From Coprinus comatus (lineage: Eukaryota > Basidiomycota > Agaricomycetes > Agaricales > Agaricaceae), in the NCBI GenBank assembly GCA_034638255.1, contig JAWPGT010000006.1, forward strand, positions 682,001-746,000: DNA of 64,000 nucleotides, given 5' to 3'. Positions 14,201 through 24,856 of this stretch are shown here, piece after piece. The notes under the pieces were generated by a model. It was not told the origin of the DNA. It made no database searches and worked only from the letters and a program-made list of their open reading frames with translations. Position 1 is the first letter of the stretch. Each line of letters opens with the position of its first letter. Both the position numbers and the translations under genes were made by a program.

Positions 14201-15055
14201 CTTCATCTTTATTCGTAATCTCCTTAACGGTCTTCTCTGAGTATATCATACTCGGCGGAAAATGCATTCCCGGACCCATAGGCATGGTATACGCCAACAA
14301 CACCAAGACGATATACAGTCCCAGATTAGCATACCACAACCCTCTTCGAGTTTCTGTTTCATGTGTTTCGTCAGGATGAGTTGATGGAGGGTCCCAAGTT
14401 GGAATTTCAGCAACGATAGGTGGCGTATTTGGTAGAATGGCAGATATGAAAAGTAGAACGGCAGATATAGAGAGAAGGACAGTTGATTGAATAACCGCTT
14501 CCGTATGTCTGTGTACGTCTTGTTCTTTGATACTTCTTGCAATAAATACGATGAGGTAAACTGCAAATGCGGTTTGAAGAACATTCGAGATGATATAGCG
14601 AACATCATCTGCGTGTTCAAAGGCCGCAAGACCGAGTGATGTAGCGTCGATAGCCACTATGAAAGCCGTTAACAACACCATAACAATTTTCCTCTTCCTT
14701 ATCTATATATTTCCGTACATTAGCAATTCACATTTCCTCAACCAAAACCAAAACCAAGATGTAAAGGACTTACAGAAGACCAAAACCCATCCAAATCAAT
14801 AGGATACCCATCAATCATATCTTCAGGTTTAGCAACATCGAAAGGATCCTCATCATCATCACCCTGCTCTCCTTCAACCAACCCATTCCCATTCCTATCA
14901 TCATGAAGACCTTCATCTCGATAAATAGGTAACTTTACTTTTCCTTCCAAAGTCAAACTTCCTTCATAAGATTTGGACCAAAACCATTTTCCAATCAAAC
15001 TTCCAACCACACTAACACCCAACGCTATCGAAATTTCAAACTCGTATCTCGGCAT
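8290..15055 (-). CDS. ABC transporter, ABCC (MRP/YOR1-type) full transporter
   Basis: A full-size exporter of the MRP type, expected to move anionic conjugates, drugs or toxins across the plasma or vacuolar membrane using ATP. It starts MPRYEFEISIALGV with an N-terminal hydrophobic segment, then a block of several helices (exon near 14.7-14.2 kb) like an MRP TMD0, then the first transmembrane domain. NBD1 has Walker A GKLGSGKT (about 12.17 kb), signature LSGGQKAR (about 11.8 kb) and Walker B ILFLDDVLSA, where Asp replaces the usual catalytic Glu. This degenerate NBD1 site is common in ABCC proteins. A charged linker leads to the second transmembrane domain (11.1-9.9 kb). NBD2 has Walker A GRTGSGKST, a signature region read as ENFSTGEKQLLCMARAIL, Walker B ILVMDEATASVDYATDEL and H-loop TIAHRLRTIIDYD. 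The protein ends KKMAGV. There are about twenty small introns. The exon junctions I checked keep the frame; I did not trace every one. Confidence 0.93.
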
Positions 15056-15741
15056 GTTTGCTTGTTTCTATGGAATAAATAGTTTTTTTTAAAGTCGGGC
15101 GCGTTCTATACGTTTGGTCCTTTTTTTTGTTGATGTTGTTGAGCGTTCTCCCTTTCGTTTTGCGCGCTAGGATGCGTGTAACAAGAAAAAAGAACGTAGC
15201 GAGATAGAGATGGAGAGAGAGGAGATGGAGAGAAGATCAACCTTCTAATGACCCAGTGACTGAGCAAGTGACAAAATAGAGGAACGAAGGAACCCTAATA
15301 ATAATAAAAACCAAAAAGGATCCTGGAGAATCCTCAATAGATAAGGGGAAGGAACGAACCCGGTTCCGAAGTGAAAGGAAAAAAAAAAAAGGCAAGTCAA
15401 TGGCCCCCTCACTTGATGTTTATCACGTCATACTCGGTTGGCTATTTATACACACCAGCTTACAAATTAGCGAAATTCCCTCCCACCCATGGCTTTCAAT
15501 AATCGGTTTGTAGTTCAAGTGAACTTATTCTGACTGAAAAACTTACATATAATAATACCTTAAATGTTCCAAGGGATTATTGCTATTTTATTGATATATA
15601 ATACGGTGAACAAATCCCGTTTTTAAGCGCTTCAGTTTCAGACACTATCCATCAAAAATTAATATTTCAACACAACATCTACATCAACCCATCACAGAAA
15701 AAATTGAAATGTTGACACGCTTTCCACATGGTTCATGTCCT

Positions 15742-16098
15742 TCATTTAGTCCTTGTCAATGTAAATTTAACATAAGAGTCATCTCTAGTCATCGTCTTGT
15801 CAAAATGTTCGCGTATACATGACTCGAGTACATATTCTCCAATTTCATCGGACAACCTAGGGCCGGGTCTATGTTCCCCACACAATGATGACAACGGAAC
15901 AAAGTAAGTCATGTACACTCCTTCCCAGTCGTCGGAATGCACGTGAGATTTATCCGATGGTTTACCGAAACTAGTTCCCAATGTTGTGTCTATTCCGACG
16001 TACCCACTTTTGGGAAACCCCGAATACCTTGCATGACTCGAAAATAAACGTTTAAACCCTGGGCAATACCACTTTGTGGCCACGCAAAACCAAAACAC
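15742..16098 (-). CDS. Uncertain open frame, unknown function
   Basis: A 118-codon open frame ending SYVKFTLTRTK. It has no ATG at its upstream end, so if real it would be a 3' exon of a spliced gene whose 5' exons I cannot locate. I recognise no domain. Its residue mix (Gly, Asp, Ser, charged) looks more protein-like than the surrounding shadow frames, but that is weak evidence. Confidence 0.2.
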   Translation of the reverse strand: MFWFCVATKWYCPGFKRLFSSHARYSGFPKSGYVGIDTTLGTSFGKPSDKSHVHSDDWEGVYMTYFVPLSSLCGEHRPGPRLSDEIGEYVLESCIREHFDKTMTRDDSYVKFTLTRTK

Positions 16099-16227
16099 AT
16101 GTGGCTACATAGTTATGTACACCAAATTATCACAAAAAAAAGAGTTCCATTAAAAATCAATTTAAAAATTATACGAATAAAAAAAAAAGAAACAAAGGAG
16201 AAGAAAAAAAAGCACACAAAAACAATT

Positions 16228-16280
16228 CACTATCACTATCACTATCACTATCCATCCTTGTCCTTATCCTTATCCTTATT
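16228..16280. repeat. Simple repeats (ACTATC)n and (CCTTAT)n
   Basis: About four copies of the hexamer actatc run from 16228 to 16253, followed by about three copies of ccttat. They lie in the spacer downstream of KGD2 and have no visible coding role. Confidence 0.8.
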
Positions 16281-16389
16281 CTTTATGCTGACAACCACAA
16301 AATTAACCTCCTCTAATATCTAAACAAGAAAGGAGGCAAAGACTCATAGTCTTCAATCTTTCCTTTTTATTTAATCCATACTTTCACTC

Positions 16390-18257
16390 TTAAACTAAAA
16401 GCATCTTTGCAGGATCTTCAATGTACTCCTTCACTTTCACTATACAAAAAAAGACATTAATATTAATCTCCTTACGAATCATATAAAAGAAGAAAAGAGG
16501 AAAGTAACGTACCAAGGAAAGTAACAGCTTCTCTACCATCCAACAATCTATGATCATAAGTCAAAGCAACGACCATAACAGGACGAATAACAATTTGTCC
16601 ATCCACGACAACGGGTTTATCCTTGATAGAATGCATTCCTAAAAAAAAAACGAGACAAAAAAAATGAATATTCAAACCAATCTTAAGCAAACAATCCAAA
16701 CAAAACGTACCAAGGACAGCGGCTTGCGGCAAGTTAATGATGGGTGTTCCATAAAGTGATCCGAAAACTCCACCATTTGAACTAACAAAAAATAGAAAAC
16801 AAAAATCAGCCTCACGACAATAGCAAAAGAGATAGAGATGAAAGGAAACATACATAGTGAAAGTACCACCAGCCATATCCTCAAGAGTCAATTTTCCATC
16901 TCTAGCCTTCTTTCCAAGTCTTCCAATCTCCTTCTCAACGCCTACAATCGTCATATCCTCCACATTCCTAACAACAGGAGTAACCAATCCTTTAGGAGTA
17001 GCAACTGCCACACTCAAATCAACGAAATCATGATAAACAATTTCATCTCCTTCAATATAAGCATTTGCAGCAGGAATTTCACGTAAAGCAAGAGAACAAG
17101 CTTTAGCGAAAGCACCCATAAATCCAAGTTTAACTTCATGTTCTTTTAGCACTGCTTCCTTGTATTTCGATCGAAGGTTCATTAAACCTGACATATCAAT
17201 TTCGTTGAATGTGGTTAATGATGCAGCTGCATTTTGGGATTCTTTTAGACGCTCTGCAATACGGAGACGCATGCGGTTCATCTTGACCTATATTATTAAT
17301 AAAGGTTTCGGGTTAACTCCAAAACTAAGAATGAAATCTGTGAGGATACGTACCCGAGTTTCACCACGAGATCCAGCAGCGACCTTGGGAACTGGGACAG
17401 GCTCTTGTTTACTCTTCTTCTCTTCAGGTTTAGGTTGTTCCTTAATAGCTGTCTTCTCCACGTCTTTGTCTTTCTTTGCCTCCTGCTTCTCCTGTACAAT
17501 CTCGGGTTGTGAAGGCGCTTTATCCTTAGGAATGCTCTTGTCTACTTGTTGGTCTGCTGGTTCAGTAGCATCTTGGACGGGAGCTATTATCAAGTTAATT
17601 AGTTGGTTGTAATTTAGAAAATATAAGCTTAAAAAAACGTACAAGCAGAAACTTCGCCAGCTTCAATAACGAACAAGTCTTGACCAACAGTCACGGTATC
17701 CTCCTCATTTGCCAAGAGTTTGACAATAGTTCCGGAAACAGGTGCATTAACGGAAACATCAATCTATACACCAAAGGCACTCTTTATCAGTATAGTTTTC
17801 ACGTTTTTTTTTGTACAAAAGGAAAAGAAATGGATGTACCTTGTCGGTTTCGATGGTAGCAACCTCCTCATCGGCAGAGACGGTATCACCGACTTGTTTA
17901 TTCCATGCTTTGAGTGTTCCTTCACTGATGGATTCTGCCATTTGAGGAACCTTGACGGTTTCCGCTGTTTTTTGCCAAAACGTTAGTTTAGCGCCTTTTT
18001 CCGGAACTAATCCGAAGGGTAACATTACCTTGGAGGAGACGTGAAGAATGGAATTGAGCGCGACGTGCATGAGTAGCAGCAACAGACCTATGTGTACCAA
18101 ACCAAAAAGAGAGAAAAAGGCAAAAAAAAAAAATGAAGGATTTAGGAATTGTATTCTTTTGGCCCTAAAGGTAGTAGTAGGTAATGACGTACCAAGATTT
18201 GTTTGCAGCAAGGAGGCTGCGACCACGAGCAACAGCAATGATTCGTTTTGACAACAT
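16390..18257 (-). CDS. KGD2: Dihydrolipoyllysine-residue succinyltransferase (E2 of 2-oxoglutarate dehydrogenase)
   Basis: E2 core of the mitochondrial 2-oxoglutarate dehydrogenase complex; it passes the succinyl group from lipoamide to CoA in the TCA cycle. The N-terminus [18 protein letters not shown] is basic and hydroxylated, like a mitochondrial presequence. The lipoyl domain follows ([15 protein letters not shown], with the lipoylated Lys in IETDKIDVSV split by an intron), then a long Lys/Glu/Pro-rich linker. The catalytic domain runs from [17 protein letters not shown] to [17 protein letters not shown], which contains the active-site His. It ends [13 protein letters not shown]. There is no peripheral E3-binding domain, as usual for E2o and unlike the pyruvate dehydrogenase E2. 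The introns are small and the frame is intact in every exon. It is divergent from HOM6 across a 356-base spacer. Confidence 0.95.
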
Positions 18258-18613
18258 GGTTGAGAAGATTGAAGGAAGAGCGATTCGTTCCGAAAGGGAT
18301 AGAAACGGGAGACGAAAGTGGATATGGATGATATGTTAATGCTTTCCTTGCCAGCAGTTGTGTGTAATTTGTTTGGCTCAGCTTGGCTTCCCCCTTTCCC
18401 CTTCTCCACATTGCCGCATAATTTACTATTCATGTGTCTAATCTGTCCAAGTAATACTTTTATTATCGTAATGTTACCAGTAGAAATGCGGACTGAAGCT
18501 TTTCCGAATCGAGTCCGAAAGCTCCGATTGGAGGATGGGCTTCGGAGTATAGATGAACAAGGCCCGAATGAACAATGTGTTCTCCCATCCGACCCTTGCT
18601 ACTCTCCTCCAGA
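18258..18613. promoter_or_regulatory. Shared divergent promoter region of KGD2 and HOM6
   Basis: The start codons of KGD2 (-) and HOM6 (+) face away from each other across 356 bases, so both promoters must lie here. I see no clear TATA box and name no operator sites. A pyrimidine-rich tract around 18385-18410 lies on the plus strand. Confidence 0.5.
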
Positions 18614-19883
18614 ATGTCTGCCACAAAACTCAACGTAGCCATCGTCGGTGTTGGTCTCGTAGGATCAGAACTCATCTCCCAACTCCTCTCCATCCCCACC
18701 AACTCTTCTCCTTTCAACTTGTTCTCTCTCACCTCCTCATCTCGCACTCTCTTCCCAAACTCGGATTCGGTCACTTTACAATCCACATGGAAACCCGACC
18801 TTGCCGCGTCCTCCGATCCTGCCGACTTGGTATCTTTGGCTTCATCTCTCAAACGTCTCGTAGCCGAAAACAAACGGGTAGCGATAGTAGATAATACGTC
18901 TTCAGATCAAATCGCTGCTCTCTATCCCGAATGGTTGAAATTAGGCTTCAATGTAGTCACTCCTAACAAAAAAGCCTTCTCTGGTGAGAAACAGTTGTTT
19001 GATGAGATTGTAAAGGCGAGCAAGGAGAGTGGTGCAAGGTTCTACAATGAAGCTACCGTTGGCGCTGGACTGCCTGTTATCAATACTTTGAAAGAGATGG
19101 TCGCTACTGGTGATAAGGTACGCTATCATTTCTCTCTCCAAGAAATAGTCAAGTGAATATTGGCGATGTATTAGATTATCAAAATCGAAGGTGTATTCTC
19201 TGGAACGATGAGTTACATCTTTAACGAATTCTCGACTGGTAAACCCGACGGCCCATCGTTCTCTTCTGTCGTCTCCATCGCTCGCGAAAGGGATATACTG
19301 TATGTATCTCTGCTGTTCTAACCCTATTGCTATACCTTACCCCTCAATGTATATAAGGAACCCCACCCAGCAGACGACTTGAACGGTTACGACGTTGCAC
19401 GCAAACTAACAATTCTATCTCGTACCATTGGATCTCATCTCTACCCGAACTTCAATCTTTCAAATCAGTTCAAATAGCGTCTTTAATCCCCCCAGCACTT
19501 GAAAACACAGCTACTGGAGATGAATTCCTTTCCAAATTACCTTCTTTCGATTCTGAATTTTCGAAGATGAGGGAAGAAGCTAGTAAAGAAGGAAAAGTTT
19601 TAAGATTTGTGGGTGTTGTTGATGTGCAAGGTGGTGTTGTTAAAGCTGGTCTTGAAAAGTAGGTCTCTCTCTCCTTCAACCGCTATGCCAATATTAATTG
19701 TAAAATAGGTACCCGACATCACACCCGTTCGCTACTTCCCTGGGAGGTTCAGATAATATCGTCATGTTCCATACAGAGAGATATAGTCCTAGACCTTTGA
19801 TTGTACAAGGTGCAGGTGCAGGTGCAGCTGTTACGCTATGGGTGTTTTGGGTGATTTGTTCAAATTGGTTTAAATTTATATAA
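18614..19883 (+). CDS. HOM6: Homoserine dehydrogenase with three apparent frameshifts
   Basis: Homoserine dehydrogenase reduces aspartate semialdehyde to homoserine, the branch point to threonine and methionine. The first exon is clean: MSATKLNVAIVGVGLVGSE gives the NAD(P) loop, and VVTPNKKAFSG and EATVGAGLPVINT follow. Introns are 19118-19174, 19300-19357 and 19659-19708. After that, matching the family needs three one-base changes. The frame carrying IEGVFSGTMSYIFNE reads AREKGYT only if one A is added near 19286-19292. The substrate-site segment EPHPADDLNGYDVARK is then in frame, but the next block (LPELQSFKSVQ) needs another base near 19431-19442. The terminal AVTAMGVLGDLFKLV needs one near 19833-19838. 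Read as given, the last exon ends at 19881-19883 with a non-homologous tail; the homologous frame stops at 19871-19873. An alternative acceptor at about 19370 keeps one frame open but destroys the DDLNG motif. This is either consensus error or a broken gene. Confidence 0.85.
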
Positions 19884-20131
19884 ATAAATAGAAGGGAATC
19901 CAATTTGCGATGCCTAAGAAAGCGACTTGTAAGTAATGACGTCGAAATGATTGGTTTGACCAATCAACCAATGAAACTGCAAAAAGGTTTAACGAAGTGT
20001 CATCTGGATCAGGTACATGTGAAAAAATCCATTTTAAGCATAACGGCGCTAAATACGTACTTGGCAAAACACACACCTTATCCAAGACTTTTCTCTTCTC
20101 CTCCCACCCTCACACGCCCAAAACGAACAAT

Positions 20132-21535
20132 ATGTCAGGTATCCAAGTTGCACCATCGTAAGTTCTTACCTTTTCATTCATTTCATAATATACTAACTAG
20201 CATATACAATCAATCAATCCCTTTTTTTTGTGTGACCGTTTTTCAAGTCCATGGGATTTGAAAGGAACGAGTTGGATATTCGTTTTATCTCCTCATGATA
20301 AAAATAAAAATTTTCCAAGTGGTTTTGCTACTGAATATCAAGCGGAAAGGTTACTTGAAGGTGGTGAATTTGTTGGTGGTCTTGGATTAGTTCAAGTAAG
20401 GTCGAGTTTTATCATTGTTATTATTGTTATTATTGATTTGTGATATTTGTATACTGATTCATAATGTTAACGTTAACAGTTGGTTTCGTATACTGAAAGT
20501 CCAGTTGGTCCATGTACGTCTCTTTCATTTTTTTTTTTTCGTTTACTACATTTACTATCACGCAAAATGAACTGAATCTGAATCCGAATTTTGATTGTTT
20601 TCTTTTTGACATTTTGTAGATGATGAATTGATATATATTCCTGGACGTTGGAAATATCCTAATGGAAAATACGGATTTAGGATAACTAGGATATATGTTT
20701 CTTCTAAAGAAAGTGTAGAGAATGGAAGAAGGAATTGGAATATTCCTAGTATGTTTTGTTTTTCTTTCTTTCTCTCCTCTCTCTCTCTCTCTCTCTCTCG
20801 CTCTAGCGTTCCTTCTTTCTTGCAGTTTGTTTTATTTCACATGGTCTGGTGTTCGGCTTTGGCCCACTTTGCCGTTTGGTTCAAACTCTTAGTATTGGGT
20901 TTTGGTCCTAAACGGACAACGTCCCTTCTTCCTCTCACTTTCAATTCCTGCACAACCTCATCTCCCTAAATTATTACACAAACAAAACCACTAAACAATC
21001 AATACTAATTCCAATTCTTTTAGAACAACTAGCGAAATTCGACTATAAACGAAACTCGGACGGAACAACTTCATTCTCCATTTATCCCTCACCCTCCCAT
21101 TCCAATTCAAACTCAGACTCAGAACAACAACAACAACCATTTTTCAAAGCATCAATTCGACCAATACCTTTATTATCGTCATTAGGAATCCCAACAACAA
21201 CAACACTTTTAGGAAGTTATTTTACACTTATTCAACCACCTCTTCCTTCATCATCATCATCTGGAATTTCTGATAAAACTCCAGAGGAAATTGGTACTGA
21301 ACAATGGGCTGAACTTACACCTGTAATGAAAGGGAAAACTAAACTCGTGAAATTGAATGTTGAAACTGTACAAGAAGGTGAAAATGAAGGTGAAGGTGAA
21401 GGTGAAGTTGTCGGAAAAAATGGAATAGTAGGTGATGGAAAAGGATTTCCAAAAGTTAAACCTTGGAGTGTTGGATTTGTGATGGAAGATTTGAGTTTGG
21501 TGTTTGGTGTTCCTGGGTTGTTTGATGGGTTTTAA
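20132..21535 (+). CDS. Acetoacetate-decarboxylase-like (ADC superfamily) fungal protein
   Basis: Five exons splice into a protein of the fungal ADC-like fold group, marked by GGLGLVQLVSYTESPVGPY, DELIYIPGRW and FRITRIYVSSKES followed by ENGRRNWNIPKQLAKFDY. These proteins are conserved in fungi, but their reaction is not established; true decarboxylase activity should not be assumed. Introns start at the first SPWDL junction (tiny exon 1, MSGIQVAPS), then before LVSYTES, inside GPY|DEL, and after NWNIP. The last intron, 20749-21023, is about 275 nt, unusually long for this window, and holds a CT microsatellite. The C-terminal half has a Gln run, a Ser run and a Glu/Gly-rich repeat (EGENEGEGEGE), and ends FGVPGLFDGF. 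The gene is on the same strand as HOM6, 248 bases downstream. Confidence 0.75.
20771..20799. repeat. CT dinucleotide microsatellite inside an intron
   Basis: A nearly pure run of ct repeats lies in the long last intron of the ADC-like gene. It may account for the unusual intron length. Confidence 0.85.
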
Positions 21536-22354
21536 ATTTCAGATTTTTGGAGAGTCTCGATTTCTCTTTCCTTCTCTCTCTCCCCCCCCTCTCTCTTTTT
21601 CTCTTTCTCTCTCTTTCTCTTTCTCTTGGACATGATGATCGTCTATCGCCGTGTACTATTAACAAATTTGTGATAAATATATGATTTAGGGATCTAACGA
21701 CGTATATACGGATGCATGATGAATCGGTGCTTGTATGGTGACGTTAGTCTACTAACAACAGTTCAACTACACGGTGCGTTTCAACGAACACTTCCTGAAC
21801 ATTAACGCCTATGTATGTTAAGAGTTGTCATCAGCCGCATACAGTATGTTGATATGAATTCTATATGCATGCCAACAACGGTGCTCTACCAAGTCCTATA
21901 ATATTATTATGCGGACTTTTTGTACTTTTTTCGCTATCAGAGACTCTTAGTCTCTCATTGATTAGTGAAAACAGTCACTAAACACTATACGAGAAGTGAA
22001 CCCTTCAGAGCTATTCGAATTTAAAAAAAAAGTGTTGAGATGGATCTTTGCTGGATTCTGGTGGGCTGGGCAGAACATCCTGGTGTTGAACTTTTCAGAA
22101 TGTTTACAAATGAGAATAGGATTTGAGTTCAAGTTGAAACGAGATACATCCAGATTTGTATATATGATCTTTGTTATTGCTATGTGACTTCTATATGTCA
22201 TGAATCTGTATTGAGATGCCAAAGGTAACTGCACACCACTTGATCAAAAAGAAAGAAGAAGAATATATTCCTGCCAGTTTTCGTAGTCTAAATCCCCAGA
22301 AAATCAGGATGTAGAAGCTAGGGAAAGAACACAAATACTAACCGATGTAATATA
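21536..22354. other. Spacer with pyrimidine-rich tract
   Basis: A CT-rich tract (about 21556-21635) lies just after the ADC-like stop, probably in its 3' untranslated region. The rest of the spacer shows no coding signal I trust. Confidence 0.5.
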
Positions 22355-22975
22355 TTACTTGCAAAGAACACGCTCCGTCAACCTATCAGCAGCTACCATA
22401 CAACTTCTAGGAACTTCCAAAACTTAACAACAACTTCGTATTTATCCCTCAATTTCAACCAAAATATTATCCAAAACTCTGAACAAAGATGCATTAACCA
22501 CTTTCCCCCCCCATCAATCCTACGCCATTCATTACGACGCCACCTTGATATCCACTCGGTTATACCTTTCACAAGGTAACCCGAATCCGATATCAATACA
22601 ACTTGTTTCGTATAAAATCGTTATTCTTGACAAGTTTCTTGACTTTGTTTAGAGCTAGTAATATTGCACTGATTATTTCAGCTCGTTGACTTGTTTTCGG
22701 GTTTGTTGAATTTGAAGTAAGTTCTTGAGAGAAATTATACCGAGAACGAGGTCCAAAAGAAACTCCAACACTAGCACGAGCATTTTGTATCGACCATTGT
22801 TGATACATGCACCATCTATAATGATAGCAATGCTTCAAGCTTCAAGTTCGTTTGATTTCCCATTCTCCATTCAAGTATTGAATTTTTTGTTTGAGGTGGA
22901 GAAATCGGCACCTAAGCGTGTGGATAAAACACTTTGTGGAAGTTGGATGTGGAAATTTGGTTAATGCGAGGTGGT
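22355..22975 (-). pseudogene. RNase H-like copy A, decayed
   Basis: This is a broken copy of the RNase H family found five more times downstream. Read in pieces on the minus strand it shows GADFS, the first catalytic strand IAIIIDGACINNG, then NARASVGVSFGPRSRYNF, the Glu strand TSQRAEIISAI, the Asp strand ISDSGYLVKGI and the last Asp segment MVAADRLTERVL. Joining them needs at least three frame changes (near 22785, near 22610 and near 22405), and in-frame stops occur before the first strand. Catalytic residues are still visible, so decay is fairly recent or the copy is error-laden. It lies on the same strand as copies B-F. Confidence 0.75.
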
Positions 22976-23553
22976 ATGTAGAGGCGTTTGCAATCGTTGG
23001 ACATGTTTACTAGTGGTGTGATATGTATAGTTTGTGAATGGTAGTATGTTCAATCTGAGAGAGAGATGTTCGTAGGTTGGAAAAGAATAGGTACAAATGA
23101 GAATCCTCTTTACTACTCACTCGAAGGGTTATAATTATATAGGTTTCCGGTCAGAACTAATTTGAAAGTACAATAAATGCAAACGGAGGTACGTGTTCCT
23201 GAGATACAAAGTGTACAGACAGGTAAAGAAATTTATTGGCAGGGAAGCTTGACAAATAAAAGAATGGAACGGAATTTGGAATTTGGTTGCTAGACAAATG
23301 AAAGAAACAAAAGGTAAGGAAGTAAGGACCATGGTGGCCCAAAAGGGTCCAAAGCAATGTCCGGCAAATGAGACTTGGTGGAGATATTCAAATCTCATTA
23401 TCATGTTAGTGTGCTCAAGTGAGAGCGATGGGTATAACTAACATGGCGTCTTTGCTATATTCTGTGGCTTCTGGTGCTTAATTACTACACCTATTTATCA
23501 ACCTAAGAAATTCCAGTGGTCCTGTCCCTCAAACTCACCATTGAACGAGTAAA
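22976..23553. other. Spacer between RNase H copies A and B
   Basis: I see no gene here. The short open frames lack motifs and do not continue into either neighbour. Confidence 0.5.
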
Positions 23554-24174
23554 TCATTTGGAAAGTGCACCCCTGGCCAATGTATCCGCAGCTCCTGTAT
23601 ACTCTCTTGATACCCACCAAAACCTAACAGCTACATCATACTCCTTTCCCAATTCATCAATTAATCCATCCAACTCTTCAAACTCGTCCTGATTAGCGAC
23701 AGGCGTGTCCTTTACAGTCCACCACCCATTTCTTTGCCATCTTAGTATCCGACTTGTAATACCTTTCACAAGATATTCCGAATCGGATATTAAAGCAAGA
23801 TGATTTGTATTCAATTCCCCTCGAATCAAAAGCTCTTTGACTTTTTTTAATGCCACAATAGCCGCAGTCAACTCTGCCTTCTGATTTGTCATTTTCCCGT
23901 TATATGAGCGTGGCCATAATTTTTTGGAGATATTGTATCTTGAGTACAAGGCGAAATGAACTCCTACAGCACCTCGGGCGTATTTTGAGCCATTGTTGGT
24001 ACAAGCACCATCAATGATGATTCTGATGCCACGACCCTGTCTGATTTCGGTACCATCTGAGTATCGAAATGTTTGCATAAGGTTGGAAATTTTTGATTTA
24101 GCTTGTGTTTGAATCACGATGTCTGGAGGGAGTTGTGACTTGTAGCGGGGAGGAGTATAGATGCGTTCCGACAT
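23554..24174 (-). CDS. RNase H-like protein, copy B, intact
   Basis: A single exon of 206 residues starting MSERIYTPPRYK. It is a stand-alone RNase H fold expected to cut RNA in RNA:DNA hybrids. All four acidic positions of the DEDD site are present: Asp in IIIDGACTNNG, Glu in MTNQKAELTAAI, Asp in ALISDSEYLVKGI and Asp in GAADTLARGAL. The strand GAVGVHFALYSRYNI lies between the first and second. A short N-terminal tail precedes the fold; there is no hybrid-binding domain, and no reverse transcriptase or integrase nearby, so it does not look like part of a retroelement. Other proteins with this fold cannot be excluded. Confidence 0.8.
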   Translation of the reverse strand: MSERIYTPPRYKSQLPPDIVIQTQAKSKISNLMQTFRYSDGTEIRQGRGIRIIIDGACTNNGSKYARGAVGVHFALYSRYNISKKLWPRSYNGKMTNQKAELTAAIVALKKVKELLIRGELNTNHLALISDSEYLVKGITSRILRWQRNGWWTVKDTPVANQDEFEELDGLIDELGKEYDVAVRFWWVSREYTGAADTLARGALSK

Positions 24175-24856
24175 GGTAGAAAGAAAGAAAGCGAACTGAA
24201 TCCAAGCTTTGGGACCCCCAAGATTAAGTAGGTCTTAGCCCGAACCAATTTGCAATTTACTGGCATAAACGGAGATAACTGTTGTCATGGAGTTGAAGGC
24301 ATGCAAGAGCGTTGTCGAATTGGTTAATTGTGTATTCACAAACGAAGAATGCGTTGAGGTGATAGGCTGACAGTACCAGCAGCAATAGTCTAAAGTAATT
24401 TATAACTTGACTGAAAAAAAAACAGTATGTAGGATAGATCTTAATATCAAGCCTTACTCGCTTAAGACGGCAGAGAAAGAAAAGAAAGTAGGTTAAGTTC
24501 TTTCTGGCCTGATGCTAGAAATTGAAGTCAGTATACAAGTGGTGTTCAATGAAGTACTGAACAATGGGGACCACTTGTCTTCAAAGTTCAAATAACTTAT
24601 CAAATAAGATAGAGTATAAATTTTTGTTGTTTCTTGAGTCATCGGGTGTGGTTCGTGATGATTGATCTCGATGGCTTTTGTATGTTGCGATGTTTATATG
24701 GTATCTCCAATTTCTTACAGTCCATGAATTGTAGTTGATTGAATATTTTTTGTTGGTTTTTGCTGATTTCTTTTTTTGACTGGCGCCGAGTCCTTTTCGT
24801 TCGAGTTCAATGCGGAGTTACCAGGATCGAACTCTCACACTGACCAGGCACGATTC
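24175..24856. other. Spacer between RNase H copies B and C
   Basis: I see no gene here. The short stretch near 24820-24840 that resembles a tRNA B box on the minus strand is discussed under rejected items. Confidence 0.5.

Larger units (their letters stand above)
15056..16389. other. Intergenic region with low-complexity tracts
   Basis: This is the promoter side of the ABC transporter and the 3' flank of KGD2. It holds A-rich and T-rich tracts (for example about 15120 and 15380) and a hexamer repeat at 16228-16280. An open frame on the minus strand at 15742-16098 is listed separately. Confidence 0.5.

Noticed and set aside
19358..19660. Reading HOM6 without frameshifts by using the acceptor near 19370
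   Set aside because: This keeps a frame open but replaces the conserved substrate-binding segment DDLNGYDVARK with unrelated residues, so a base loss is the better explanation.
24810..24850. Sequence on the minus strand resembling a tRNA B box (agttcgatcct)
   Set aside because: The flanking bases do not form a T-arm stem, and no acceptor, D or anticodon arm can be folded around it.
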